Positions 49,363-57,871 of a stretch of DNA of 64,000 nucleotides are shown here, one piece after another (positions within the stretch are counted from its first letter, which is position 1; the number at the start of each line of letters is the position of its first letter). The stretch is from NCBI GenBank assembly GCA_039105265.1, contig JAPFFF010000002.1, positions 1,240,001 to 1,304,000 on the forward strand, read 5' to 3'. The position numbers and the translations under genes are program-made. The notes under the pieces were generated by a model, which was given only the letters and a program-made list of their open reading frames with translations, did no database searches and was not told where the DNA came from. Origin of the DNA: Tritrichomonas musculus (taxonomy: Eukaryota > Parabasalia > Tritrichomonadida > Tritrichomonadidae).

Positions 49363-50415
49363 ATGATAGCGCAAACAAATACACAAGCTGAACCCTCCTG
49401 TATCGTTCGACACTCGGAGAACGCGAGAGACTTCAATGTTAATGAATATCTTGTTGACCTAATACCTAAACCAATATCTGATGTAAATGGGAAAGTTGAT
49501 AAGTATTATGATATTCATGGAAACCCTATTAAGCCTCTTGTGGAAGTTAGTTGTGAGAAGGAATTAAACACAAAGAGAATGATTATGAGGGATTTGCTAA
49601 CCAATAACTATAATCCTGATGTTTATGATGTTAAGTTTGAGCACAACAATAAATATATCAAAGACGTTTTCACTATGATTTCAAGTCTTCCAAAGATAAT
49701 GCCAATATCACAGACAAAACCATTTGAACCAATATTTAATGAAATAGAAGTATTAAAGACAGATAGTGCAGAACTTAAGAAGTTTCTACGTAAAATGAAT
49801 GTACAGTTTGTTGGTTATTATTGCGACCACAATGCTATGAATGAGAAGTGCGATAAAGTAGTGATGAGTACAAGTGAACTTTTGGAGAGTGAAGACTTTG
49901 AGAAATATAAAGAGTTTATTGAAAGATACGCTAACTGTATATATGATGTATTCTGTTATTACTGGTATGATATGGAAAACAATAATAATCATGAGAGCTT
50001 AAGAAGTAAGGTTAATGAATTTCATATTGATTACAGTACCTTATTGAAGCTTAGATGCTGTATTACGAGGATTAATACTAAAATATTTAATATCAATTCA
50101 AGTTCCAATAAACGTTGCAGCAAGTGTGAGGCCAAACAGAGATTATATGAATATACTTTGCGTGAAGTTCAACGTATGAGAGCTGAACAGGAAGAAATCG
50201 ATAGGCAGTTTGATGAGTCTGATTACGATTTAGCCAAGTTTATGCAGAACAATTATCCAAACATTGATAGATTATTGTTAAAGGATGTTCAGCAGAGATA
50301 TGCCAAAGAGTTTGGACAAAAATTAACCTTTGCTGAATTAACAGATAGACTCGAACAGACAGGCAAATGGAAGATAACAAACGTTCATAGGACACAATAT
50401 GTGAATAGAGTGTGA
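49363..50415 (+). CDS. Protein of unknown function between inverted repeats, element B (350 aa)
   Basis: Starts MIAQTNTQAEPSCIVRHSEN and has a helical middle (FLRKMNVQFVGYYCDHNAMN; YANCIYDVFCYYWYDMENNN), a CSKC pair at about 254-257 that might bind a metal with nearby Cys residues, a charged helix, and a C-terminal stretch WKITNVHRTQY that looks like the last strand of a winged-helix domain. No family was recognised. The gene is tightly framed by inverted repeats containing AGGTGACA, which could be its mobility ends or binding sites of its product. No relative was found in C. Confidence 0.5.
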   Translation: MIAQTNTQAEPSCIVRHSENARDFNVNEYLVDLIPKPISDVNGKVDKYYDIHGNPIKPLVEVSCEKELNTKRMIMRDLLTNNYNPDVYDVKFEHNNKYIKDVFTMISSLPKIMPISQTKPFEPIFNEIEVLKTDSAELKKFLRKMNVQFVGYYCDHNAMNEKCDKVVMSTSELLESEDFEKYKEFIERYANCIYDVFCYYWYDMENNNNHESLRSKVNEFHIDYSTLLKLRCCITRINTKIFNINSSSNKRCSKCEAKQRLYEYTLREVQRMRAEQEEIDRQFDESDYDLAKFMQNNYPNIDRLLLKDVQQRYAKEFGQKLTFAELTDRLEQTGKWKITNVHRTQYVNRV

Positions 50416-50571
50416 AGGTGACAAAAATGTGGTGACAATTCACCTCTTCACCTAATGATCAAAAATACTAAAAAATCATCTTATATTTTTGTTTATCAGA
50501 TGACTCTGAAGGTGACAAAAATGTGGTGACAGTTCACCTGTTCACCCAAACCAAAAATAAGATGAAGATTT
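50415..50571. repeat. Right, doubled copy of the AGGTGACA-type repeat
   Basis: Two tandem blocks 94 bp apart (AAGGTGACAAAAATGTGGTG at 50415 and again at 50509), each followed by an ATTCACCT/GTTCACCT CTTCACC-type string and by an A/T-rich part with AAAATAAGATGAAG near the second end. Together they mirror 49246-49328. The stop codon of the 350-aa gene lies at the very start of this block. Confidence 0.75.
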
Positions 50572-50578
50572 TTTGTTT

Positions 50579-50833
50579 TCATGCTTCTTTCTTCTCAGCA
50601 GTAACCATTTCAGCAATTTTCTTTAATTCCTCTAACTCTTGCTTCTTTCTTTGTCTATATTCTTTTTGTTGTTGTCGTCTGGCTTCAAGTCTTTCTTCAG
50701 GGGTATTATATTTACTCTTCCTGCCTCTTTTCGGAGTATCCATTGACGTCAGATTCTCACTTGACTTCGATTTGGACAATTTCTTTATTACTTCTGTTTT
50801 CTTGAATTGGTTTAGGTCTATTTTACTCGTCAT
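50579..50833 (-). CDS. Small basic, bZIP-like protein, element B (84 aa)
   Basis: Relative of C 25361-25639: KKTEVIKKLSKSKSSENL, then KRGRKSKYNTPEERLEARRQ and a basic helix QQKEYRQRKKQELEEL. Probably nucleic-acid binding. It is the last gene of the structural-orientation run in B, next to the AGGTGACA repeats. Confidence 0.5.
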   Translation of the reverse strand: MTSKIDLNQFKKTEVIKKLSKSKSSENLTSMDTPKRGRKSKYNTPEERLEARRQQQKEYRQRKKQELEELKKIAEMVTAEKKEA

Positions 50834-50862
50834 TTTGATAAAAATAAAAAAACAAATAATAA

Positions 50863-51390
50863 TTACATATTAACTGCATGCTTAAGACAAAGATGATATT
50901 TGTTAACTAATTCATTGTACTGAGGATTAAAGTATGTTTTGAAATCAGTACATACTTCTCCATTATCATTTACTATCTTAATGGAATCTATCTTACGTAT
51001 TGGATTAGCTTTCCCTGCACAACAACCTACATCCTCATCAAGACTTATTTCTACCACCTCCGCCTTAATAATTGTTTTAATTATATTAGATAAGGCAGTA
51101 ACAGGGACAATTATACAATTCTTTGATATTAAGTTGGATAATAATGCTTTGTCTTGGTCTAACAAGATTTTTGCATACGTTTCAAGTATCACGTACTTAA
51201 CATCCTTTGTTTCTTCTTCTTGATTCTCTTCTAATTCAACATTACGAGTGATAACAATTTCTTCTTTTCCATCATCCCTTTTGTTTATAATAATATTATT
51301 ATTTATATTGCTTGTTGATTGTGCTGCTGCTTGAGGTTCTAATGAAACGTTCGCCTGCACACCATTCGCTTGAGTTCTCTTCTTTATCAT
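50863..51390 (-). CDS. Conserved protein of unknown function, element B (175 aa)
   Basis: Counterpart of C 24313-24837 with the same start MIKKR...NGVQANVSLEPQAA, the NINNNIIINKRDDGKEEIVI run, KILLDQDKALLSNLISKNCI and EDVGCCAGKANPIRKIDSIK. Same neighbour order with the basic protein as in C. No family recognised. Confidence 0.5.
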   Translation of the reverse strand: MIKKRTQANGVQANVSLEPQAAAQSTSNINNNIIINKRDDGKEEIVITRNVELEENQEEETKDVKYVILETYAKILLDQDKALLSNLISKNCIIVPVTALSNIIKTIIKAEVVEISLDEDVGCCAGKANPIRKIDSIKIVNDNGEVCTDFKTYFNPQYNELVNKYHLCLKHAVNM

Positions 51391-51418
51391 TTCCTTTCGA
51401 AAAAAAGTTGATAATCAA

Positions 51419-51847
51419 TCAGTAATGAATATTAGCTTGCTTAACATTAATTGGTTTAAAGTATCCAATCCTTCCTTTATTTCTTTCATCCGCTCTACCT
51501 TGTATTTCTCCTAATTTCTCTGGTTTCTTTAAGTATGGAGGAAGAATAGGAGCTTTGGGTGCTTTATCTTTCTTCAAATAATACCCTCCATCTGTAATAC
51601 TAACAGGTGGTTCGTGTAATGGTTTTGTTTTATGTTGATTACTCTTTGGTGGTTTGACTGGTTTGTTTTCCATATACTTTGTTGGTGGTCTATTAATTCT
51701 TTGGTTAAACGTAACTGCGTAAGTATTGTCATTAGAAAATATGCCAAAGTGATTAAACTCTATTGTCTTCTCAGTCTTAGTTCCTTCATTAAACATTGCC
51801 CCTTCTGCTCCAACTGTAGTAGAATTGGGATTTCTGTACTTATTCAT
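51419..51847 (-). CDS. Conserved small Pro-rich protein, element B (142 aa)
   Basis: Counterpart of C 23386-23820 (EGAMFNEGTKTEKTIEFNHF; AVTFNQRINRPPTKY; EPPVSITDGGYY; LPPYLKKPEKLGEIQGRA). In C it directly follows the capsid gene; in B it comes after the 149-aa gene, so the order differs. Likely extended and structural; no enzyme motif. Confidence 0.5.
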   Translation of the reverse strand: MNKYRNPNSTTVGAEGAMFNEGTKTEKTIEFNHFGIFSNDNTYAVTFNQRINRPPTKYMENKPVKPPKSNQHKTKPLHEPPVSITDGGYYLKKDKAPKAPILPPYLKKPEKLGEIQGRADERNKGRIGYFKPINVKQANIHY

Positions 51848-51885
51848 TTCTTTTTCAAAAAAAATTGGTCAGTCGAGATTCCGAC

Positions 51886-52335
51886 TTACAGAACTAGCTC
51901 TTGATGGAGACCAATAAATAGTTCGGGTGTATTTAATTCATATTTCTTACGTAATTCCTCTATCATTGTTTTAGTCTTTTTGGATGCTAATTCTATTGAA
52001 TAATTGTAATAACTGTATTCCTCATAATTTTGTTCCGTATTTGAACAATTAACAAAAAACTCTTGCATTTTATAATTAATTTTCCTTCTTGAGTTAGTAT
52101 TTAATACTATGTGTTCTATATCATATTCCTTAATTTTGTCCGGATATAGTCTCCAAATAGTCTTATTAGCCTTAATTGATATGTAGATGACTTTTGCTAA
52201 ATATTTTTTTTTTGAAAGTTGAATGGGGTATCGATCACATAATATGGCAAAATTACTTTCTTTAAAATCTTCAGGGTTATCAGCGAGGGAAATAACATTA
52301 TTGATGTAATCATAAACTTTATATTGGTCTTGCAT
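51886..52335 (-). CDS. Conserved small protein, element B (149 aa)
   Basis: ATG at 52335 (MQDQYKVYDYINNV) is chosen over an upstream in-frame ATG at 52398 because it aligns with the start of the C relative (23845-24291). Shared FAILCDRYP, YLAKVIYISIK, RLYPDKIKEYD, NSRRKIN and the LVL C-terminus. Function unknown. Confidence 0.5.
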   Translation of the reverse strand: MQDQYKVYDYINNVISLADNPEDFKESNFAILCDRYPIQLSKKKYLAKVIYISIKANKTIWRLYPDKIKEYDIEHIVLNTNSRRKINYKMQEFFVNCSNTEQNYEEYSYYNYSIELASKKTKTMIEELRKKYELNTPELFIGLHQELVL

Positions 52336-52945
52336 TTTGTATAGAAATAAAAAAATTTTAAAAATATTGAGTAATACAAAAATAAAAATGGATGTCAAAA
52401 CCGTTTTTTAATTTTTTCGTTTCCAAAAATTTTTTACTAATCTTCCCTACAACTTATTATAATTTCATGCCCAGAGATACGTTCTATCAAAATTCCGTCC
52501 TTTACTCAAATTTGGGAAAATTCGGTTTGGAACCATTTTTCTATATCTCAACAACTACAGAGTAACTATTTCTTATATTGTAGTATATTTCTATTTTATC
52601 CCTACAAATGTTATATTTATGATAATATTCATGAAAGGTTCAGGGGTTATCAAGATATGGAAAAGGGTCAAAAATGGAGCTCGAATTCACATCACTTTTC
52701 TATATCTCAACAACTACAGGGTAACTATTTTTTATATTCTAATATGTTTTAGTACTTAGGGAATAATTATTATATTAGTGTTAATATTCACAATTGGTCA
52801 AGTATTTACCAAGATATTTGCAAAACAATTTGTTTACCCCCTATTCAATTTTGTATATTGGAATATGTTAACTACCAACATGAGTCTATATTATATTTAA
52901 AAAAATATTTCAAAAAGGCTGAGTATTTACCAAGATATTAGTAGA
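52336..52945. other. Noncoding stretch with internal repeats, element B
   Basis: About 610 bases with no supported gene. Two imperfect direct copies of a block (CTATATCTCAACAACTACAG then GGTAACTATTT-type sequence) start at about 52541 and 52700, and ACCAAGATATT occurs at about 52809 and 52928. It also contains the first copy of the 33-bp repeat (52375-52407). It may be the decayed remainder of what came in with the HNH gene. Confidence 0.55.
52375..52407. repeat. 33-bp direct repeat, copy 1 (copy 2 at 54226-54258)
   Basis: The string containing AAATGGATGTCAAAAC and ending GTTTT matches 54226-54258 at 32 of 33 positions. Copy 2 sits exactly between the capsid gene stop and the start of the 181-aa gene. 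The two copies bracket the 181-aa and HNH genes. Confidence 0.8.
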
Positions 52946-53548
52946 TTATTCTAGTCCATATTGATGTTTGAATGTATGAATATAAAAAGTAGTTTGTTTA
53001 TTATTTATATCTCTTGTCATAATACACTTACGCCCACCTTTTAATGTATTTACATGCATTATTCTATATATTTCATTAGTTATCCTTTCATAAAATATGT
53101 CATCATTATAATTATAATAATACTTGTTTTCCCCAAAATATCTTCTTTCATTCCTTAAATCATAATGTGTGATAACAATTGCATCATCAGGGATATCGTC
53201 AATAAATTCGTATGAAACACCTTTGTTTGATGACTTATTTCTACTATTATCGCTTACTGATACCCATCGAAGATTTGATAGATGATAATCAGTTCTATCT
53301 CTATTAAGATGATCTATCATAGGTAAATTATCAGGATTTGGTATAAACTGATTAGCTATAAGTCTATGCTTTCTCACCTGTTTATTCCCATTTACACATA
53401 CACATACATAACCATTACTTTTGTTAGTAAATTCTTTTACTACATAATGGTTGTCTTTTCTTCTAATAGTAAAAGGATACTGTGATAATATTTCATAGTC
53501 CGGGTATTCGTTTAGAGTAACAAAATCTACAACTTTTTCTTGACTCAT
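52946..53548 (-). CDS. HNH endonuclease (NUMOD4-HNH type), element B (200 aa)
   Basis: N-terminal NUMOD4-like segment (YPDYEILSQYPFTIRRKDNH), then HRLIANQFIPN and the HNH core LPMIDHLNRDRTDYHLSNLRWVS, nearly the same as in C 15048-15383. Beyond residue 110 it has an extra domain with many Tyr/Asn and Lys (NERRYFGENKYYYNYNDDIF; GGRKCIMTRD) that C lacks and that may bind DNA. A free-standing homing-type nuclease placed between the 181-aa and 149-aa genes. With its flanking 33-bp repeats it looks like a later arrival in B. Confidence 0.75.
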   Translation of the reverse strand: MSQEKVVDFVTLNEYPDYEILSQYPFTIRRKDNHYVVKEFTNKSNGYVCVCVNGNKQVRKHRLIANQFIPNPDNLPMIDHLNRDRTDYHLSNLRWVSVSDNSRNKSSNKGVSYEFIDDIPDDAIVITHYDLRNERRYFGENKYYYNYNDDIFYERITNEIYRIMHVNTLKGGRKCIMTRDINNKQTTFYIHTFKHQYGLE

Positions 53549-53643
53549 TTTATTTATGTAACAAGAAAATAAAAAAATAAAAATAAAAATAGAATGACCT
53601 TAATAACTTTTTGAATAAAAATTTTTATTTACTTTTTGCTTGT

Positions 53644-53703
53644 GCCGGCATGAGCCGGTTCAAACCGGCATGAGGCGGATCAAACCGGTATGAGGCGGTT
53701 CAA
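53644..53703. repeat. 20-bp tandem repeat, three copies, element B
   Basis: CCGGCATGAGCCGGTTCAAA at 53644, then two variants at 53664 and 53684 (CCGGTATGAGGCGGTTCAAT last). Much more GC-rich than its surroundings and overlapping the last codons of the 181-aa gene. It holds the same TATGAGG/CATGAGG core as the 19-bp array at the 3' end of the related gene in C. Confidence 0.85.
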
Positions 53704-54225
53704 TTCTTTTCTTCTTTTATAATAAGTTTTTCTTATTCCACCAATTGTTTTTCTTCTTGCTTTAAAATTTTTTTTGATGTCGATAAGTTTCCCAAAACTT
53801 TGAATATTGATATTTGTATGAAAAAATTGATTGTACAGATTTATGATTTCGTCTGATGGATATTCTCTTTTTTCGAGAATTTTTAAAAAGTTTCCGAAAT
53901 CATCTCGGTCATGGTAACTTTTCCCAAATTCATCTAGTGGGTTTGGAGGTTTTGGATTTCCATGACGGTTTGGATTTGCTGGATGTTCTTCTATTTGTTT
54001 TTCTACAATTTGATTGATTTCTGCATAAAATTCTTCTTCTGTTGGAGACGTGGCAGGATTCCTTTGTGGTTCAGTAAAATCACGATCCAATTCCCATTCA
54101 TCAATTTCATTATTAACAACAAAGTTTTGAAAACTATTATTTAAATTTTGCATATTTGGTGATAATTGATATTGAGGTGAACCAATAGGAGTATCATGAA
54201 GAGGCAATTCATTTTCACTTGACAT
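53680..54225 (-). CDS. Conserved protein next to the capsid gene, element B (181 aa)
   Basis: ATG at 54225 (MSSENELPLHDTPIG) is preferred to an upstream ATG lying within the capsid gene overlap. The C-terminal part (LKILEKREYPSDEIINLYNQ, KKNFKARRKTIGG, KTYYKRRKELN) matches the C protein 25865-26290. Acidic N-terminal half, basic C-terminus. Located 33 bp after the capsid gene, in the same orientation. Function unknown. Confidence 0.5.
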   Translation of the reverse strand: MSSENELPLHDTPIGSPQYQLSPNMQNLNNSFQNFVVNNEIDEWELDRDFTEPQRNPATSPTEEEFYAEINQIVEKQIEEHPANPNRHGNPKPPNPLDEFGKSYHDRDDFGNFLKILEKREYPSDEIINLYNQFFHTNINIQSFGKLIDIKKNFKARRKTIGGIRKTYYKRRKELNRLIPV

Positions 54226-54258
54226 TACAAAAATAAAAATGGATGTCAAAACTGTTTT
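54226..54258. repeat. 33-bp direct repeat, copy 2
   Basis: See copy 1 at 52375-52407. This copy fills the whole gap between the capsid gene and the 181-aa gene and so probably contains the start signal of the latter. Confidence 0.8.
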
Positions 54259-55838
54259 CATTCTCTAGAGGTCAAATCATAATTTCCAAGGCGAACTAAA
54301 GGTGGCATACCATTTGGCTGAACAAGAATAGATATAGAAGAATCAAATAAGAGGCATATTAAAGGTGGTGTTTGAACATCTTTTGCATATGTATTGTCAC
54401 CTGTTTCTTGTGTTACAATTATTTCAAAATTGATTGGTGACAAAGAGGTTAATCCCTGTTGATATGTATTATCTGTTTCAGTTGGGAGAGCAATAAAGAA
54501 ACTTGTTCGGTCATCAGGATAATTTCCAATAGAGCGTGCGTATGGTTGGTCATTGGTTAATGATGCAACAACTTCTTTATTAAATCCACTCTGTCCTCCA
54601 TTCATGTTCATTGCGTTCTGACAATATTCAAGGAACTCTGGGTATTCAACAGTTGTACCAAATGGCTTTGCAGGAATGTTTCCATACCCACCACAGTTTA
54701 ATTGGAATAACTTAAATTGTGGATTCTTAAATACTGTGTGATGGGTATGCTTTTCTGGAAATAGACAAAATATGGAATCAACAAAACGTGGAGTAATGGT
54801 ACAGGTGGATTTACAATTCGGATTCTTTAATGGAGCAGTAGTAGTATAGACAGAAAGTGTTTGGGTTGGAAATGTTAGTGGATGAGTTGGGTCAGCATAT
54901 CTTTGTACTAGACTGGAATAAATATTATCTTCTATGCCAAAACAAGGAATAATAGATGAACACTCAGTAACTTTATATTCAGTGACTTGAAATGTTTTGT
55001 TGTCGGCTTTAAATGTTTTTTCAGATCCTTGTTTTACTGCATACATAGTAATAGGTTCTTTTAAAGGTGTAAATTCATTTGTGATGTTATCTAGTGTGTA
55101 TGTTGAATTAACAACATTATTATGTTCAAAACTTTTTCCTGGACCCATAGGACAACATACCATACCTTCACATGAAAAGAATAATCGGAGTTCAATCTTG
55201 CCTGCAAATGCTGGAAGGTATTTAATATTTGATAATGGTAAGAACCTTCTTAAATCAATCTTTAGGTGAATTTTATATGTTTTGTCTTTCCATCCTTCGG
55301 CCCAATCAACAATAAATCCTGTTCTACTGCCTGATCTACCATTCCATATATCTTTATGTCTAGCCTTTGAATATACATCTGCTCTCTTTGTTGTTTCATT
55401 GGCGCAACATGCAGTTAGAAATGATTCTTCGCAACCAAAGTTCTGGGTATATATCGTTATTCCGTTAGCTACTATTTCATATTTCTCAACAGCATCTCTA
55501 GCATCCTTGAAACCAAACCATACTCTGTTGAATTGATATTCACCATCAATTGTTGCTTTAACTTCTTGTTCTGCCATTTCTTTAATCTTTACCTCCATGT
55601 CAGCTCTAATAAATCCATTATATATATCTGCTGTATTGTTTGTGTTAGGTGATATAATTGCACTTGTACATGAGCCTTGAGGTATTGGAGGCGATGGAGA
55701 ATATGATGTTTGTGGACTAATTGTGTATTGCTTGTTGGTATCAGACAAGGCTATACAATTATCAACAATATCAAAATAGCTAGCAATTTGGGTACATGTT
55801 TCAGCTGACGTCCTTAGTTCAATTTCTGGATTTAACAT
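54258..55838 (-). CDS. Major capsid protein, element B (526 aa)
   Basis: ATG at 55838 (MLNPEIELRTSAETC) aligns with the start in C. Similar to C 21676-23358 along the whole length: QIASYFDIVDNCIALSDTNK, VWFGFKDARDAVEKYEIVAN, CGNYNNIPAK/GGYGNIPAKPFG, FLEYCQNAMNMNG and LIRPNGMPP/LVQPNGMPPLVRLG near the end. Double jelly-roll capsid by family context. It looks whole although neighbouring integrase and polB are broken. Confidence 0.7.
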   Translation of the reverse strand: MLNPEIELRTSAETCTQIASYFDIVDNCIALSDTNKQYTISPQTSYSPSPPIPQGSCTSAIISPNTNNTADIYNGFIRADMEVKIKEMAEQEVKATIDGEYQFNRVWFGFKDARDAVEKYEIVANGITIYTQNFGCEESFLTACCANETTKRADVYSKARHKDIWNGRSGSRTGFIVDWAEGWKDKTYKIHLKIDLRRFLPLSNIKYLPAFAGKIELRLFFSCEGMVCCPMGPGKSFEHNNVVNSTYTLDNITNEFTPLKEPITMYAVKQGSEKTFKADNKTFQVTEYKVTECSSIIPCFGIEDNIYSSLVQRYADPTHPLTFPTQTLSVYTTTAPLKNPNCKSTCTITPRFVDSIFCLFPEKHTHHTVFKNPQFKLFQLNCGGYGNIPAKPFGTTVEYPEFLEYCQNAMNMNGGQSGFNKEVVASLTNDQPYARSIGNYPDDRTSFFIALPTETDNTYQQGLTSLSPINFEIIVTQETGDNTYAKDVQTPPLICLLFDSSISILVQPNGMPPLVRLGNYDLTSRE

Positions 55839-55869
55839 ATTTTCTTTTGAGAAAAATAATAAAAGCAAA

Positions 55870-56427
55870 TTAAATCATATCAGAGAAAATATTATTTCGT
55901 CTTCTGCGAATAGGTTGAGGTGGGATTACTGGTATTGGTTCCTCTTCGGATTCGTCTTCTATTTGATTTGGTTCTTGGCTCAAGGCGTTTATGTATTGTG
56001 GCTGAGTAAACTGTGGATAATATGGCTTTCTCATTTGTTTTTGTATTACATCTTTTATCATTTTCTTCTGTTCTTTCTTTGCCTTTTCGTTTTTAAACTC
56101 TTCACCCAATAGCTTTAATTGGTTTAGTATTTCTATATTTATTGTTGGGTCATATACTTGTTTTGGTTTATGTATTTTTGGTTGTTCTTCAATTATTGGT
56201 TTTTTGGGTATTGGCTTTTCTTCTGCTGGTTCTTCAGGTGGGTCGGAATTCTGACCAACAGCTTTTTCTTCAATCGTTTCTGTTTTAGTTAATGGTTCTT
56301 TACGTGGGCGAACAATATACTTACCCTCTTTTTTTGTAGGAAATACTTCATATTCTGGATCCTCTCGTCCATTCAGCCACTTTTGTATTACCTGTAATCT
56401 TTTACTTTGTGGTACTCTTTTGCTCAT
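55870..56427 (-). CDS. Conserved charged virion-block protein, element B (185 aa)
   Basis: Counterpart of C 21107-21658: SKRLQVIQKWLNGREDPEYE near the start, VYDPTINIEILNQLKLLGEE, and RRRNNIFSDMI at the end, joined by Pro/Glu/Lys linkers. Same slot upstream of the capsid gene. Possible scaffold or cement protein. Confidence 0.5.
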   Translation of the reverse strand: MSKRVPQSKRLQVIQKWLNGREDPEYEVFPTKKEGKYIVRPRKEPLTKTETIEEKAVGQNSDPPEEPAEEKPIPKKPIIEEQPKIHKPKQVYDPTINIEILNQLKLLGEEFKNEKAKKEQKKMIKDVIQKQMRKPYYPQFTQPQYINALSQEPNQIEDESEEEPIPVIPPQPIRRRRNNIFSDMI

Positions 56428-56464
56428 TTAAATTGATAAAAAATGTTTATATTTGCACGAGTTT

Positions 56465-56986
56465 TCATTTCTTTGTTTTTCTTGATTTCTTTCTCTTTCT
56501 TTTATTCAATCTTGCTATATGTGCTTCTGCTTCGTCCACGTATTTATTCCTACCTTGATATATTTTATATGCAGCTGGCTTCCTTGAATAATGAATTCTA
56601 GGGAAATCTGCATACATTACACCATTTCCTAATGGATTTGGTTGTCTTTCTGCTATATTCTTTTCTAATGCTGCCTTTACTTCTCCTTCTTTTATTCCAC
56701 TTGCTATTGTTGTCAATCCTTTACCTATACCTATTGCTGCTGGATTACCCGTTATTGTTCCAAAAGCTTGTGTTGCTCCCCCTACTGTATTTAATATTGG
56801 TGCCTTTTTTTTCCAAGCCCATTTACCAGCTTTACCAACTGCACTATCGCCAATGAACTTACTTACTTTCCCAAAACCAGATTTTACAGAATTCCATGCA
56901 TTATTTATAAATTTCCCAAAAGTACCACCTGATCCTTGACCAGAAGATTGTATATATTTTTCAGAATCTATAGTTCCTGAAGGCAT
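56465..56986 (-). CDS. Small Gly/Ala and basic virion-type protein, element B (173 aa)
   Basis: Same slot as C 20604-21059. N-terminal Gly-rich part (SSGQGSGGTFGKFINNAWNS), amphipathic Gly/Ala/Ile middle (GGATQAFGTITGNPAAIGIG) and a very basic end (LNKRKRKKSRKTKK) that could contact DNA. Pattern like adenovirus core or membrane-lytic proteins; inference only. Confidence 0.45.
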   Translation of the reverse strand: MPSGTIDSEKYIQSSGQGSGGTFGKFINNAWNSVKSGFGKVSKFIGDSAVGKAGKWAWKKKAPILNTVGGATQAFGTITGNPAAIGIGKGLTTIASGIKEGEVKAALEKNIAERQPNPLGNGVMYADFPRIHYSRKPAAYKIYQGRNKYVDEAEAHIARLNKRKRKKSRKTKK

Positions 56987-57003
56987 TTAATTTACAAATA
57001 AAA

Positions 57004-57861
57004 CTACTTTTCAAAGTAATACTTATTGGCGGTTATGTTCATAATAAATTTTGAATGAAGATCTCTATGCTGTAAATATTCTTTTACCGTCTTCTTGATA
57101 TTAAGGTTGTTATTTGTTTGTTGAAGCAAGGAAGTAAAATCTTCTTCTGAGTATCCACTATAGCATATGATATCCGTGGCCAATCTTTTTGCATTTATGT
57201 GTACGAATCTGATTGTCTGAATAGCCATGATGCAGGTAATATTATAATGTCTTGTCTTGGTTAATAGTCTAAGGAATTCTGTATTATTATGTGTTAACAA
57301 ATCGCTTCCTGCACAGTCATCCAATATTATTAGTGTATTATATGGGTAAGAAGAGGTTTGGTATTTTACTAACTTATTGGCTATATATACTATTCTATCA
57401 TCTATTTCTTGGAGGGAGTGCTTGTTTATAAGTCTTTGCATTTCTTCATTTGTTTCCTTCATCTTAGATAATACATGTTTAACCATTGCATGATATTTTA
57501 TTTTTCTTTTGAGGTGTTTCTTTAGGTAATCCATCAATTGGGCTTCATTAAGATATACTATTGGTGTCTTTACTTCTTTACTCATTGCCTCAGCCGTTTT
57601 GTCCATTTTGCCACTTGTTGAACAGAATATTATTTTTTGATAGTACGGGTGCTTAAATAGACGTTCAGTAATGAGTATGTGAGACCACAACCAATAACTT
57701 TTTCCAGCACCAGGACGTCCAATAAGAAATATAATTCCATTCGTACTAAATGGATAGGAAGGATGTAATGGCTTCATCAATGCTCCCTCTATCTCTTTCT
57801 GGTTCTTCTTCATTGTCTTTTGGATTAAGGATTCCACTTCTTTCATTATTTGTTTAGACAT
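57004..57861 (-). CDS. FtsK/HerA-type packaging ATPase, element B (285 aa)
   Basis: Walker A GRPGAGKS at residues about 47-54 after GIIFLI, Walker B LIILDDCAGSD, then RLLTKTRHYNITCIMAIQTI. Over 70% of residues appear shared with C 19719-20585 by eye. It should power DNA packaging. It looks whole and lies 11 bp after the integrase gene. Confidence 0.88.
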   Translation of the reverse strand: MSKQIMKEVESLIQKTMKKNQKEIEGALMKPLHPSYPFSTNGIIFLIGRPGAGKSYWLWSHILITERLFKHPYYQKIIFCSTSGKMDKTAEAMSKEVKTPIVYLNEAQLMDYLKKHLKRKIKYHAMVKHVLSKMKETNEEMQRLINKHSLQEIDDRIVYIANKLVKYQTSSYPYNTLIILDDCAGSDLLTHNNTEFLRLLTKTRHYNITCIMAIQTIRFVHINAKRLATDIICYSGYSEEDFTSLLQQTNNNLNIKKTVKEYLQHRDLHSKFIMNITANKYYFEK

Positions 57862-57871
57862 TTATTTGTGG

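Noticed and set aside
53644-53703. GC-rich repeats as a rho-independent terminator
   Set aside because: The host is eukaryotic, and the units are direct repeats with only short internal CCGG/CGG pairing.
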